NCBI RefSeq assembly: GCF_029392855.1
Contig: NZ_CP113945.1
Span: forward strand, 1,612,001-1,676,000
DNA from: Lactobacillus sp. ESL0680
GTDB lineage: Bacteria; Bacillota; Bacilli; Lactobacillales; Lactobacillaceae
Direction of reading: 5' to 3'
DNA length: 64,000 nt
In this document: positions 47,035-55,705 of the stretch, one piece after another
How positions within the stretch are numbered: position 1 is the stretch's first letter
Layout of the letters: every line of letters starts with the position of its first letter
Position numbers and translations under genes: made by a program
Notes under the pieces: generated by a model
Told to the model about the DNA's origin: nothing
The model's input: only the letters and a program-made list of their open reading frames with translations
Database searches by the model: none

Positions 47035-49575
47035 TTAATTATTTTTGTTTTGATACAAAGCATAATGCTTACGCAAATATTTGGCAGTCAGACTAGTCCC
47101 TGCTTGAGAAATATCCACAGGTCGGCCGCTAATAACAATCTTGCCTCCTTGCTGACCGCCACGGGGGCCCATGTCAATCATATAATCACTATTCGCAATC
47201 ACATCTAGGTCATGTGTAATTGTAATAATCGTTGCCTGTTGGGCTAACAATTTTTGCAAAATATTTAACAGCGTCCGTACGTCATACGGATGTAAGCCCA
47301 CAGTTGGTTCATCAAAAACAAATAGACTGCCCTTTTGCTTATGGTGCAAGTGACTAGTTAGTTTAAGCCGCTGCGCCTCACCACCAGATAAAGCCGGGGT
47401 TGACTCACCTAAATGCAGATAGCCTAAGCCCATATCATGCAAAGTAGTAACTGTTTGCCTAATTGCCGGCACTTCCGCAAACAATCCGTCTTTGAGTGCA
47501 TCATCAACCGAAAGGGCGAGAACATCGGCAATACTCAAGCCCTGCCATTTAACTTGCAAGACCTTGGAATTATACCGGCGCCCGCCACAGACAGAACAGG
47601 TTTCGACCATATCGGGTAAATACTGAATATCAAGTGCAATTACCCCTGTACCACCGCAAGCTGGACACGCGCCTTCTTTATTATTGTAAGAAAAATGTGT
47701 CGCCTTGTAATTCAACTTTTTTGCCAATGGCTGCTTAGCGAATAATTTGCGTAAATTCGTCATGATATCAGTATAGGTCGCAACCGTCGACCGCTGATTT
47801 TTACCAACCGGGGCAGAATCGACGCTAACCACATTGGTAATACCACTAGCTGACAAATCTTTAACCCAAGCTGGTATCGCCTCATGGTTTTTTTGCGCCT
47901 TAAGTGCTGGTAACAGTGAATCAAGAATCATTGTTGTCTTGCCGGCACCAGAAAAGCCGGTAATTGAGGTCAGCCGCCCCACCGGAATCTGTGCGTGAAC
48001 ATCATGCAAATTAAACTGGTCAGTAACCGTAAACGTAATCTTGCCCTTGGCAAACAAGGTGGCTGCTTGAGCCTGTGGTCTAACTTGCAAAGGGGCATTT
48101 CCCGTTAAGTAAGGACCAATATGCGAATTTTCATCCTGCTTTATTTGCTCCGGCGTACCCTGAGCAATAATCTGGCCGCCCTGACTACCAGAACCTGGAC
48201 CAATTTCAACAATCCAATCGGCGGCATTAATAATTGAAGTTTCATGGTCAACAACTATTAGAGAATTGCCCTGATTAACCAATTCGTGAAAAACATCAAT
48301 CAACCCCGCCACATTATCCGGGTGCAGACCAACTGACGGTTCATCCAAAACATACAATACTCCCGTTGTTTCTGTTCTTAATGTTCGCCCCAACTGGATT
48401 CGCTGTAATTCGCCCGTTGATAAAGTACTGGCCTGCCGCGACAAACTTAAATAGTCCAGCCCCAATTTTAACAGTGGTCTAACCTGATGCAGCAATTCAC
48501 CAGTTAAGTTTTTTGCCAATTCCTGCATATCTTCTGGCAATTCAGCCAAAATTTCCTGCATATAGCTACTTAGCTGACCTAAAGTTAATTGTTCTGCCGC
48601 CACAATATTTTTACCAGCAACTAATTGCGTCCAGCGGCTGGGATCAATCCGCGAGCCGTAACAGCGTGGACAAGTGCTGAACCGATAAAAAGCATTAATC
48701 CGCTCTAAGCCGCGTTCTGACTTAGTAGTTTTACGCGAATTCGCAACGGCATTATAGGCATTCTCATACAAAGCATCCAAGTGGTACACTCGGCCAGTCG
48801 AAGTCGGAACATCAATTGGAATTTTACGTTCCTCGCCATGTAAGACAATTTCCTTTTCTTCAGTAGTTAATTCTCGATACGGAATATCTGTTCGAACACC
48901 AAGTTCACGCGCAATCCGCCACATCCAATTACGCCCCGGAATTTGCCACGTCGCCACAGCACCTTGTTCTAGCGATAAATTTTCATCAGCGATAATCTTA
49001 CTGTCATCAATCTGTTCAACTGTTCCTAGCCCCTGACATTGCTTACAGGCACCATCTGAGTTAAAGGCGAAGTCTTCGGCGCTAAAAGCATAAAATTTAA
49101 CGCCGCAAGTTGGACAGATTATCTGGCCCATCTCTTCTCCAGTTAAGTCCATCGCCTGGGCAATTTTAATTGTTGGTGCCACTCGGTGCCCATTAGGACA
49201 GACTGGTGAGCCCAACCGTGAAAAAATCAACCGCAAAATATTAAAAATTTCGGTTACCGTTCCGACAGTTGACCGTACGCCCGGAACTGTTGGCCGCTGT
49301 CTTAACGCCAAAGCTGACGGAATATGCTTTACTTCATCAACAGCAGCTCGTCCCACTTGACTAATCCGGCGTCTGGTATAGGTTGCAAGGGAATCAAGAT
49401 AACGTCTTGCACCCTCAGAATACAAAATTCCCATTGCCAAACTTGATTTTCCCGACCCACTAAGGCCCGAAATTGCGACGAACTGATGCAACGGAATATT
49501 GACATCAATATTCTTCAAATTGTTCACGCGTCCTCCACGCACCTCAATTTGAGTTGGCTGCTGTTGGTACTTCAT
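47035..49575 (-). CDS. UvrA-family ABC ATPase, short paralogue
   Basis: 846 aa, about 100 shorter than canonical UvrA. It has two ABC modules: GLSGSGKSSLAMGIL and SLSRQASTLSTGELQRIQLG with DEPSVGLHPDN, then FSGAGKTTMILDSL, STPALSGGEAQRLKLTSHL and DEPTVGLHPYD. CxxC pairs include CPTCGVKF, CKQCQGLG, CPRCYGSR, CPACGGTG and CSVCGGRR. Such short UvrA proteins occur beside canonical UvrABC and are linked to drug tolerance or DNA damage. No uvrB or uvrC is adjacent. Confidence 0.88.
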   Translation of the reverse strand: MKYQQQPTQIEVRGGRVNNLKNIDVNIPLHQFVAISGLSGSGKSSLAMGILYSEGARRYLDSLATYTRRRISQVGRAAVDEVKHIPSALALRQRPTVPGVRSTVGTVTEIFNILRLIFSRLGSPVCPNGHRVAPTIKIAQAMDLTGEEMGQIICPTCGVKFYAFSAEDFAFNSDGACKQCQGLGTVEQIDDSKIIADENLSLEQGAVATWQIPGRNWMWRIARELGVRTDIPYRELTTEEKEIVLHGEERKIPIDVPTSTGRVYHLDALYENAYNAVANSRKTTKSERGLERINAFYRFSTCPRCYGSRIDPSRWTQLVAGKNIVAAEQLTLGQLSSYMQEILAELPEDMQELAKNLTGELLHQVRPLLKLGLDYLSLSRQASTLSTGELQRIQLGRTLRTETTGVLYVLDEPSVGLHPDNVAGLIDVFHELVNQGNSLIVVDHETSIINAADWIVEIGPGSGSQGGQIIAQGTPEQIKQDENSHIGPYLTGNAPLQVRPQAQAATLFAKGKITFTVTDQFNLHDVHAQIPVGRLTSITGFSGAGKTTMILDSLLPALKAQKNHEAIPAWVKDLSASGITNVVSVDSAPVGKNQRSTVATYTDIMTNLRKLFAKQPLAKKLNYKATHFSYNNKEGACPACGGTGVIALDIQYLPDMVETCSVCGGRRYNSKVLQVKWQGLSIADVLALSVDDALKDGLFAEVPAIRQTVTTLHDMGLGYLHLGESTPALSGGEAQRLKLTSHLHHKQKGSLFVFDEPTVGLHPYDVRTLLNILQKLLAQQATIITITHDLDVIANSDYMIDMGPRGGQQGGKIVISGRPVDISQAGTSLTAKYLRKHYALYQNKNN

Positions 49576-49586
49576 ATCATTCTCCT

Positions 49587-50435
49587 TTACTTATTTGGTC
49601 TTGGCTGGCGTTCTGTCTTTAACAAGTATTGTCTAATTAGTTGAACAACCTGCTTATTCTGGGGCAAATCCGAATGGTCAGCTTCTTTACCCGTCACCGT
49701 CATCGCTGTATAAGATTTAACCTGATTTTGAAAAATAAACTTAGCGGCCGCAACACTCGATTCAGGAACAATCCCGTCAGACTCATAATTTTTGCCGCCG
49801 GATAATGAATACACCCGCAAGTTCTTAGGTAATTTTGACCGACTCTTAATAAAATCAGCCAGCATTTGCGTGTGATTATCAATGTTGTTTTCCGTAAAAT
49901 TATATGGCGTCCCCAAAGTCATTAAGCAGCTCATCTTTGTCTCACCGGAATAATCAGCATAATAATGTTCCAACCAGTAAGTCCAAATTAACCCACCATT
50001 AGAATGACCAAACGCCTTAAAATTGTTGAACTTATAATTGCTCATTAACGAGTCAAAGGCGATGTCCAGCCATTTTGTTTGCTTTTTAATATTAGCGTAA
50101 CCGTCCTTGTTATTATCAAAGCCAATAATAATGAAGGGCTCCAAGTCATTTTTATTAATTGAACCGCTGTAGGACAATTTTCCTTGACGTGAAACGTTAA
50201 CTTTTAGGACACTATGACGATGCAGCGTTGTTTTATTCAACTGGTCAATTAGCTGGTTAAACCGTTCAGTCGTCGCACTTGATCCCGGCACCATAATAAC
50301 CGGTGACAATAACGACTTACTCCGCTCGGCGCGGGCATTGTTGGACTTTTTCATCCAGCTATATCCTGGAATCGCCAGTAAAATTAAGATGACTACCAAT
50401 AAGAGTAACCATTTAAGATTCTTATTTTTGCGCAT
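49587..50435 (-). CDS. DUF915 alpha/beta hydrolase, membrane-anchored
   Basis: 282 aa from ATG 50435 with GGAAGGTG upstream, overlapping the preceding PTS gene by 14 nt. An N-terminal signal-anchor (LKWLLLLVVILILLAIPGYS) is followed by a lipase-like domain: VIMVPGSSATTERFNQL, nucleophile Ser in FGHSNGGLIWTYW, acid DGIVPESS and His in EADHSDLPQN. Substrates of DUF915 hydrolases are poorly known; probably esterase on the outer face. Confidence 0.85.
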   Translation of the reverse strand: MRKNKNLKWLLLLVVILILLAIPGYSWMKKSNNARAERSKSLLSPVIMVPGSSATTERFNQLIDQLNKTTLHRHSVLKVNVSRQGKLSYSGSINKNDLEPFIIIGFDNNKDGYANIKKQTKWLDIAFDSLMSNYKFNNFKAFGHSNGGLIWTYWLEHYYADYSGETKMSCLMTLGTPYNFTENNIDNHTQMLADFIKSRSKLPKNLRVYSLSGGKNYESDGIVPESSVAAAKFIFQNQVKSYTAMTVTGKEADHSDLPQNKQVVQLIRQYLLKTERQPRPNK

Positions 50436-51738
50436 TAATCGCACCTTCCTGCTCAAGATTTAGCTGCCGCTCGATTTTTTCACCAATCTTAATTACTGGA
50501 AGCAATAGACAGACATCCAATATAAATAAAATTATTGGGAAAATTAACGCGACCCAATCACCGTTGGTTCCAAAAAACGGAATCAAAATCCCTGGTGTGC
50601 CCTTCAAAATTGGATAAACGCACACTGGCAAAATATGGAGGCTAATTGCACCCGCTGCAAGTAGCATATTAATCAGCGGCAATAGTACTTCCGGCAAAAT
50701 AAATAACGGATTTAGAATCAGCGGCATGCCGATGGCAAAACCCAATGTAGAGCTAAACGCTGCTGGCAGCAAACTAAACAAGGCCAGTGTTTCAATCTCA
50801 CGATTTTTCCGTCTAAGGAGAATGACCACAATAATTGCCAGCACAATACTGGCACCCCCCATCGCCCCATAGCTATTAATCAGTGAGCTGCCCAAGAACT
50901 TATACGGCACATTCCATGAATTGCCATGATGAAGCGCGTAGGTCAGATTCTCTGCCGTATAAGCATTATTAATCGTCCCCGAAATCGAACGCAGCGGATA
51001 GCCAATGCCCAGCCAGCTTAACAGCGTAATTACTACCGATAGCAGCATGACCTCAGCCAAATTATTAGTTGTTTGCACCCGGCTGATAAGTTCATTAAAG
51101 CTAGCAGAATTTAACGTTTTTAGCTGCAGTTCATAAATAATGACACCAAAAACAATACCTAACATCAATGACACAGCCATTGGCAGCATACTTATCCATG
51201 CCCGGTGCCGAATTCCCGCGGTATTTTCACTTTTAACAGATAAACACTGTCTACCTAAAAGATGAAACACTTGGCCCACACAGTAGCCAACAATTAGCGC
51301 AATAAAAACACCGTCCACTTGCAATAAGCCAGTCGTAAACGGCATGCGGTTATCTCGCCCGCTGCTTGAAGCATACGAGCAAAACAAAATAACTAACACG
51401 GCAGCTAATCCAGACATTGTTGAATCCCGATGATAAATTTGCGCAGTATAACGGGCCATAAAATAAGCGGCATAAACCCCAAAGACGCCAAAAGTTATCT
51501 GCACCATGCCGCGAGTTACAAAAGATCCGGCATACCATAAATGATCTATTAAAATTTTGTCCAAACCAAAAATATTGTAAATTAATCCATTCGGCGAAAA
51601 TACAAGATCAAACAGCAGTTGAAAATATGAGCCCAAAACAGCGATCGGCATTAACATTACCAACGTTTTTTGTGCTGCTTGGAAAAAGGAACGCTCCCGC
51701 AGCCATGCCACAATTTTTGCAGAAAAATCAATCATCAT
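50422..51738 (-). CDS. PTS EIIC, lactose/cellobiose family
   Basis: 438 aa, about ten hydrophobic segments, start MMIDFSAKIVAWLRERSFFQ. SLINSYGAMGGASIVLAIIV and LILNPLFILPEVLLPLINML fit the lactose/cellobiose EIIC fold (SAINSFLG-like and NPIFF-like regions). There is no EIIA or EIIB nearby and the family motif is diverged, so it may depend on other PTS parts or serve a different role. It is translationally coupled to the DUF915 hydrolase. Confidence 0.8.
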   Translation of the reverse strand: MMIDFSAKIVAWLRERSFFQAAQKTLVMLMPIAVLGSYFQLLFDLVFSPNGLIYNIFGLDKILIDHLWYAGSFVTRGMVQITFGVFGVYAAYFMARYTAQIYHRDSTMSGLAAVLVILFCSYASSSGRDNRMPFTTGLLQVDGVFIALIVGYCVGQVFHLLGRQCLSVKSENTAGIRHRAWISMLPMAVSLMLGIVFGVIIYELQLKTLNSASFNELISRVQTTNNLAEVMLLSVVITLLSWLGIGYPLRSISGTINNAYTAENLTYALHHGNSWNVPYKFLGSSLINSYGAMGGASIVLAIIVVILLRRKNREIETLALFSLLPAAFSSTLGFAIGMPLILNPLFILPEVLLPLINMLLAAGAISLHILPVCVYPILKGTPGILIPFFGTNGDWVALIFPIILFILDVCLLLPVIKIGEKIERQLNLEQEGAINAQK

Positions 51739-51884
51739 TTACGCCTTTACTTTTATACTAACCAGAATAAACTAGCATTTAAATATCTATCCATTCTAAG
51801 TTTACCAGCTTCAGCCAATATATGGTTTTTTAACAGTTAATTTTAAAAAATGCTATAATAAACGTGATTGTGAAAGGTGAAAAA

Positions 51885-52127
51885 ATGAGTAAAAAGAGAA
51901 TTGAGTTAAACGAAAAAACAGAAAAATTGGTAGAAAAATATCTTGATATTAACGAATCTGATATTAATGAATTGACCAATAAGGCGCTGGAGTCTTTTCT
52001 TGTTAATCATCTTAGTGCCAGCCAAGTTAAGGAAGCTTTACAAGAAATCGACGGCGTCAGTGGAGCAAGTACTAAATATTCTGAACACTTATTCCAAAAT
52101 AGCATCGACGACTTAAACAGATTTTAA
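51885..52127 (+). CDS. 80-aa helical protein, unknown
   Basis: Start ATG 51885 with AAAGGTGA upstream; promoter TTAACA, 18 nt, TATAAT (51854-51859). The sequence MSKKRIELNEKTEKLVEKYL begins with a short basic strand and is otherwise helical, reminiscent of ribbon-helix-helix antitoxins, but no toxin gene follows. No further assignment. Confidence 0.6.
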   Translation: MSKKRIELNEKTEKLVEKYLDINESDINELTNKALESFLVNHLSASQVKEALQEIDGVSGASTKYSEHLFQNSIDDLNRF

Positions 52128-52140
52128 AAATTGAATATCT

Positions 52141-52171
52141 AAAAAAGCAGGAGTTTACCTCCTGCTTTTTT
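52141..52171. terminator. Bidirectional terminator
   Basis: AAAAAAGCAGGAG-TTTAC-CTCCTGCTTTTTT between convergent genes. Confidence 0.85.
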
Positions 52172-52172
52172 A

Positions 52173-52925
52173 TTATTTAAATTGATTACCCGCCAAATTA
52201 CGGTAAAATTCTGCCCTAGTTGTTTGAACATACGGCGCCAACACTAACAAGCCAAGGCTAACACACAAGCCAACTGTTACTGTACTAGCAAAAATTTGAA
52301 AAAGTCCTGTTGCCTTAACCAAAAAAGAAAAAACAACACCTAGCAAAATTCCTATTCCACAAAGAAGCACATACCAACCCATAAAACTTAAATCAAGAAC
52401 AAATAATTCCCACTTGTGTCCTGCCATCAACCGTTTACTAGCAGTGATACCAGTAGTAAAGCTAACATGTTGACCGCTATCCACCATGTCCTTAACAATA
52501 TACGGCGTCATTGCGTAAGAATAGCTCTTAATTAGACCGGGGATAATCAGCAATAAGCCCCACAAAAGCTCAAAAATATTTTGCAGCAGATAATTTAAGA
52601 ATTCTGGGATAAAAAGATTATCATAAAAGGCTGAAAAAGCTGACTTAACAGCATTTTCCCTACGACCATCACATAAATTTAAAAAAGTTACGGCATAACT
52701 TAATGCAAAAAAGCCAATAAAAATTGATAAACAAATTTCTAACAGCCAATGCATTTGAAACTTATAATCCAGTCCCGCAAGATTACCCCGCACAGCAAAT
52801 TGCATATAACTGGGACTAGAAGCAATTACGTTAATCAGCGAGATAATCAAGACTATGGCAACCGCCCAGCGCCAATTACCATGCAATTTCTTTTTTGCCT
52901 CTGCTTTTAATTCTGCTCTGGTCAT
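52173..52925 (-). CDS. DUF975 membrane protein
   Basis: 250 aa with about six hydrophobic segments. Start MTRAELKAEAKKKLHGNWRW is the characteristic DUF975 N-terminus; SYAMTPYIVKDMVDSG and SKRLMAGHKWELFVLDLSFM are also family-like. Function unknown. RBS AAAAGGAGCACAATT. It is preceded by a promoter and a folded 200-nt leader with a terminator (53002-53127). Confidence 0.85.
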   Translation of the reverse strand: MTRAELKAEAKKKLHGNWRWAVAIVLIISLINVIASSPSYMQFAVRGNLAGLDYKFQMHWLLEICLSIFIGFFALSYAVTFLNLCDGRRENAVKSAFSAFYDNLFIPEFLNYLLQNIFELLWGLLLIIPGLIKSYSYAMTPYIVKDMVDSGQHVSFTTGITASKRLMAGHKWELFVLDLSFMGWYVLLCGIGILLGVVFSFLVKATGLFQIFASTVTVGLCVSLGLLVLAPYVQTTRAEFYRNLAGNQFK

Positions 52926-53001
52926 AATTGTGCTCCTTTTATTAATATAAGCACATTATACACTATTCATTAGCAAGTCAGCATAATTAATTTTAGGTAT
53001 C

Positions 53002-53127
53002 AAAAAAGCCTAGTTCCACCAACATTAGAACTAAGCTCACACAGTTTTGTGTCGCTATTACTGACCACATATAGAAGCTAGCATTTTCGCTACCGGAGAA
53101 AATGAATACTTTCCTATAACGACACAA
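53002..53127 (-). promoter_or_regulatory. Structured 5' leader RNA of the DUF975 gene
   Basis: A 12-bp closing stem pairs TTGTGTCGTTAT (53116-53127, minus) with ATAGCGACACAA (53047-53058), one G-U; inside, CATTTTC(T) pairs with GAAAATG. A terminator hairpin AGCTTAGTTC/GAACTAGGCT plus T6 follows (53002-53036), still 77 nt before the start codon. The order promoter, fold, terminator, gene is that of a riboswitch or attenuator. It may equally end the dlt transcript. I do not recognise the class. Confidence 0.5.
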
Positions 53128-53131
53128 CAAG

Positions 53132-53160
53132 ATTTTAGCATGCAATCTGGCAAAAGACAA
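53132..53160 (-). promoter_or_regulatory. Promoter of the DUF975 leader
   Basis: TTGTCT (53155-53160), 17 nt, TAAAAT (53132-53137) with TG one base before the -10 (extended -10). Confidence 0.6.
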
Positions 53161-53163
53161 GGT

Positions 53164-54138
53164 TTAACCTGTTATATTTTCACTACCAGACTTCAAACCA
53201 ATCAACTGTGCCATGATTTGATTGATTCCTGCTTTCAAAATGGCAAACTGACCACTATTAGTTCGGTTAGACTGAATAATCATCATCGTTTTGCCATTAT
53301 CGGTGCTGCGCACAAAGGTATAATAGCCCTCACCAGCACCATTAGCAGTTTTAAGATTGTACTTAACATTATTATACAGCCCGCCATTATAATATACTGG
53401 CGGTCCAGCCGCATACAACAGTTTCCGACTCTTGTTTGTTAAAATGTTCCCAGCCAAAATATAATGCATTACTTTAGCAATATCTTCGTTTGACATTACA
53501 ACAGACCCAGCACCAAGCTCATTACGGGCATCGCGCAAAGCTGTTTTGTGCTTAACCACAAGGTAGCGCCCATCGCGATAAACCATCCCTGGTACCAAAC
53601 CACTAGTAATAATTTTTTCTGACTTTGACCACAAGAATGCCGTATGCTTTAACTGCAGCGGCTTAATGTAGCTTTCCCGGAACAATTGCTCATAACTCTT
53701 GCCAGTAATCTGCGTCATAATACCGCATAAATAAATATAGTTAAGTGAGCTATAATGCCATTTACCTAACATATCCGCGGTAAACATTGTTTTAGCAGCA
53801 TCATGATTGATATTACTGTTATCAGAGACAAAATGTTTTTGTCCCAGCTTGGCTCCAGGCCGCAGGTCAAGACCAGCTGTCATTGACAGCAGATTTTTGA
53901 TTGTTATCTTTTTGGCTCCCGGAATTTCCGGATAAAACTTACTAAGATGATCGTGTAAACTTAAGTTACCCTTTTGCACTTCGTGCATTACCATTGCCGC
54001 GGTCATCGACTTTTGGACAGAATTAATTAAATAACTAGTGTCAGTCGTGTTTTCTGTAGCATAGTCCAGCAAAGTTTTACCATTTTTAATTACTAAAACA
54101 GAGCCTTTTATTCCCAGAGCATCAATTTTCTGGCGCAC
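53164..54138 (-). CDS. Serine hydrolase of the beta-lactamase/PBP fold, last gene of the dlt operon
   Basis: 324 aa. The catalytic SxxK is in LINSVQKSMTAAMV, the Tyr motif in WHYSSLNYIYLCGI, and NGAGEGY is a late conserved motif. The start is GTG, overlapping the dltD stop (TAGTG). No signal peptide is seen, unlike most such enzymes. Its place at the end of dltXABCD suggests a role in D-alanylation turnover or teichoic-acid D-Ala esterase activity, but that is inference. Confidence 0.85.
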   Translation of the reverse strand: MRQKIDALGIKGSVLVIKNGKTLLDYATENTTDTSYLINSVQKSMTAAMVMHEVQKGNLSLHDHLSKFYPEIPGAKKITIKNLLSMTAGLDLRPGAKLGQKHFVSDNSNINHDAAKTMFTADMLGKWHYSSLNYIYLCGIMTQITGKSYEQLFRESYIKPLQLKHTAFLWSKSEKIITSGLVPGMVYRDGRYLVVKHKTALRDARNELGAGSVVMSNEDIAKVMHYILAGNILTNKSRKLLYAAGPPVYYNGGLYNNVKYNLKTANGAGEGYYTFVRSTDNGKTMMIIQSNRTNSGQFAILKAGINQIMAQLIGLKSGSENITG

Positions 54139-55445
54139 TAATTGTCTTTTAAACTTTCCTTCTGACTTGTATCTAGAGGCGTTCTATTCGTTACACTAAT
54201 CGCATATGGCTTGTTTTGCCATTTTTTGGTGTAAAAATAGTTGTGAATATTATAGTTATAAGGCAAGTTAGCTTTCGCCATGAACGGCTGAACTGCTTGA
54301 TCGACTGCAACCCAGCCGCGCCACCCAAGGTGAATCGTATCTTCCATAAAGTACTTTTGCCCGCCGCGTTTTGATAAATCTTCAACATTAGCAAAACCTT
54401 GACTAGCAAGTTGGTACTTAATCTTCGACACTGACTTCTGGTACATCTTTTGCGATAGACCAGTATAGCTTGACCACTTATGATTAATCGGCGGTATGAT
54501 AAACAACACGTTGGTATGTTGTTTAGCAAACTGCTGCAGCATTAATTCAAAATCGCTGTATTCAGCTGATTTAGTATAATCAAATTTACGTTGACTGTTC
54601 TTCAGCTTACGCAAATTCTTCTTATCTAAACGTGCTCTAAAGAAGCTGTTATTAATCCCAAACGGATTGGAATTAGTATGTGCTGCTGCTTGCTCATCAG
54701 CAACTCGTTCAAGTCCAGCAACTGAATATTGGTCAGGCAACAATTTAGCACGTTCGTTAATTTTTTGGATGCGATCACGCAGTTGGAATGTACTGAAGAA
54801 CTTGTCTTCCGTATTTAGCATTCGACGTTGATTTTCCAAAATAAACCGCTGGGTTCCGCTTAATTGCTGACCTTGAGCAACCTTACGCATCCCCGACTTA
54901 ATTTCGCCTTTTACTTCCGGCATCTGCAAGAATCGTTTAGCCGCATACCGATTGGCAACGGTATTTTTCTTTACTCCCAATAAGAAATTGCAAGCCTGCA
55001 GCGGTGAATAATACAAGGTAAACGCATTCGGGTCCTGACCCTTTTTCGTAAACCACTGCGGCGAGATAATCACCACCGCCTTCTTATTCTTTAATTGCTC
55101 CGCTGTTCCCTGCATCCCTAAAAATTGGGCCAAAGATTGACTACCAGGTCCACCAAGCAGAAACGGCCGGTAATTACGGTGATACTTTTCAGCTAAAACA
55201 CTTGGGTGCAGCGGGTCCATTCGCGACAATTCACTTGAACCGTAAAAGGGCACATAACCCTCATCAAAGGCATTTTGCTTCATTCGCGAGCCTTTAAAAA
55301 TGGTTGTCGTCTGTGAATTAGCTGCCTGATAAATCGAACCTTTTGAAAAAGTTCGTTCCCATGGCAGTAACAAAATCACCAAAAGCAAGATTATAGCGCA
55401 GAGAACCGGGCCAAAAATCTGCCACAGTCGGCGTTTGTTATTCAT
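54138..55445 (-). CDS. dltD: DltD, D-alanyl transfer protein
   Basis: 435 aa. An N-terminal membrane anchor (IFGPVLCAIILLLVILLLPW) precedes an extracellular SGNH-like domain with PFYGSSELSRMDPLHPS (Ser), VIISPQWF, and DTIHLGWRGWVAVDQAV (D and H). DltD acts outside the membrane in passing D-Ala to lipoteichoic acid. Overlaps dltC by 8 nt. Confidence 0.95.
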   Translation of the reverse strand: MNNKRRLWQIFGPVLCAIILLLVILLLPWERTFSKGSIYQAANSQTTTIFKGSRMKQNAFDEGYVPFYGSSELSRMDPLHPSVLAEKYHRNYRPFLLGGPGSQSLAQFLGMQGTAEQLKNKKAVVIISPQWFTKKGQDPNAFTLYYSPLQACNFLLGVKKNTVANRYAAKRFLQMPEVKGEIKSGMRKVAQGQQLSGTQRFILENQRRMLNTEDKFFSTFQLRDRIQKINERAKLLPDQYSVAGLERVADEQAAAHTNSNPFGINNSFFRARLDKKNLRKLKNSQRKFDYTKSAEYSDFELMLQQFAKQHTNVLFIIPPINHKWSSYTGLSQKMYQKSVSKIKYQLASQGFANVEDLSKRGGQKYFMEDTIHLGWRGWVAVDQAVQPFMAKANLPYNYNIHNYFYTKKWQNKPYAISVTNRTPLDTSQKESLKDN

Positions 55446-55677
55446 TTTCTAAATTTTCCACCTTTGCCACAATCTTAGCTGGCGTATCCCATTCAGTTCT
55501 ATCAAATTCTGAAACAGGAACATCAATATCAAACTTTTCTTGCAGACTGAGCAGCATTTGCACGCTGGCCATTGAATCCATCAAGCCATTAGAAAAAATG
55601 TCTTCGTCCATTCTGTCTGACAAATCTTCACCAGTTAAATCTTGTAAAATTGCTAAAACTTCTTTTGTAGTATCCAT
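55438..55677 (-). CDS. dltC: D-alanyl carrier protein
   Basis: 79 aa acyl-carrier-like protein. S35 in SNGLMDSMASVQ carries the phosphopantetheine arm that DltA loads with D-Ala. Acidic throughout. RBS AAGGGGTATAAAA. Between dltB (28 bp upstream) and dltD. Confidence 0.95.
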   Translation of the reverse strand: MDTTKEVLAILQDLTGEDLSDRMDEDIFSNGLMDSMASVQMLLSLQEKFDIDVPVSEFDRTEWDTPAKIVAKVENLENE

Positions 55678-55705
55678 TTTTATACCCCTTAAATAAAACT
55701 ATCCG

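Noticed and set aside
53002..53036. T-box leader, because of GGTGGAAC near the terminator
   Set aside because: The motif lies on the 3' side of the terminator stem, there is no specifier or stem I domain, and the downstream gene is not an amino acid gene.
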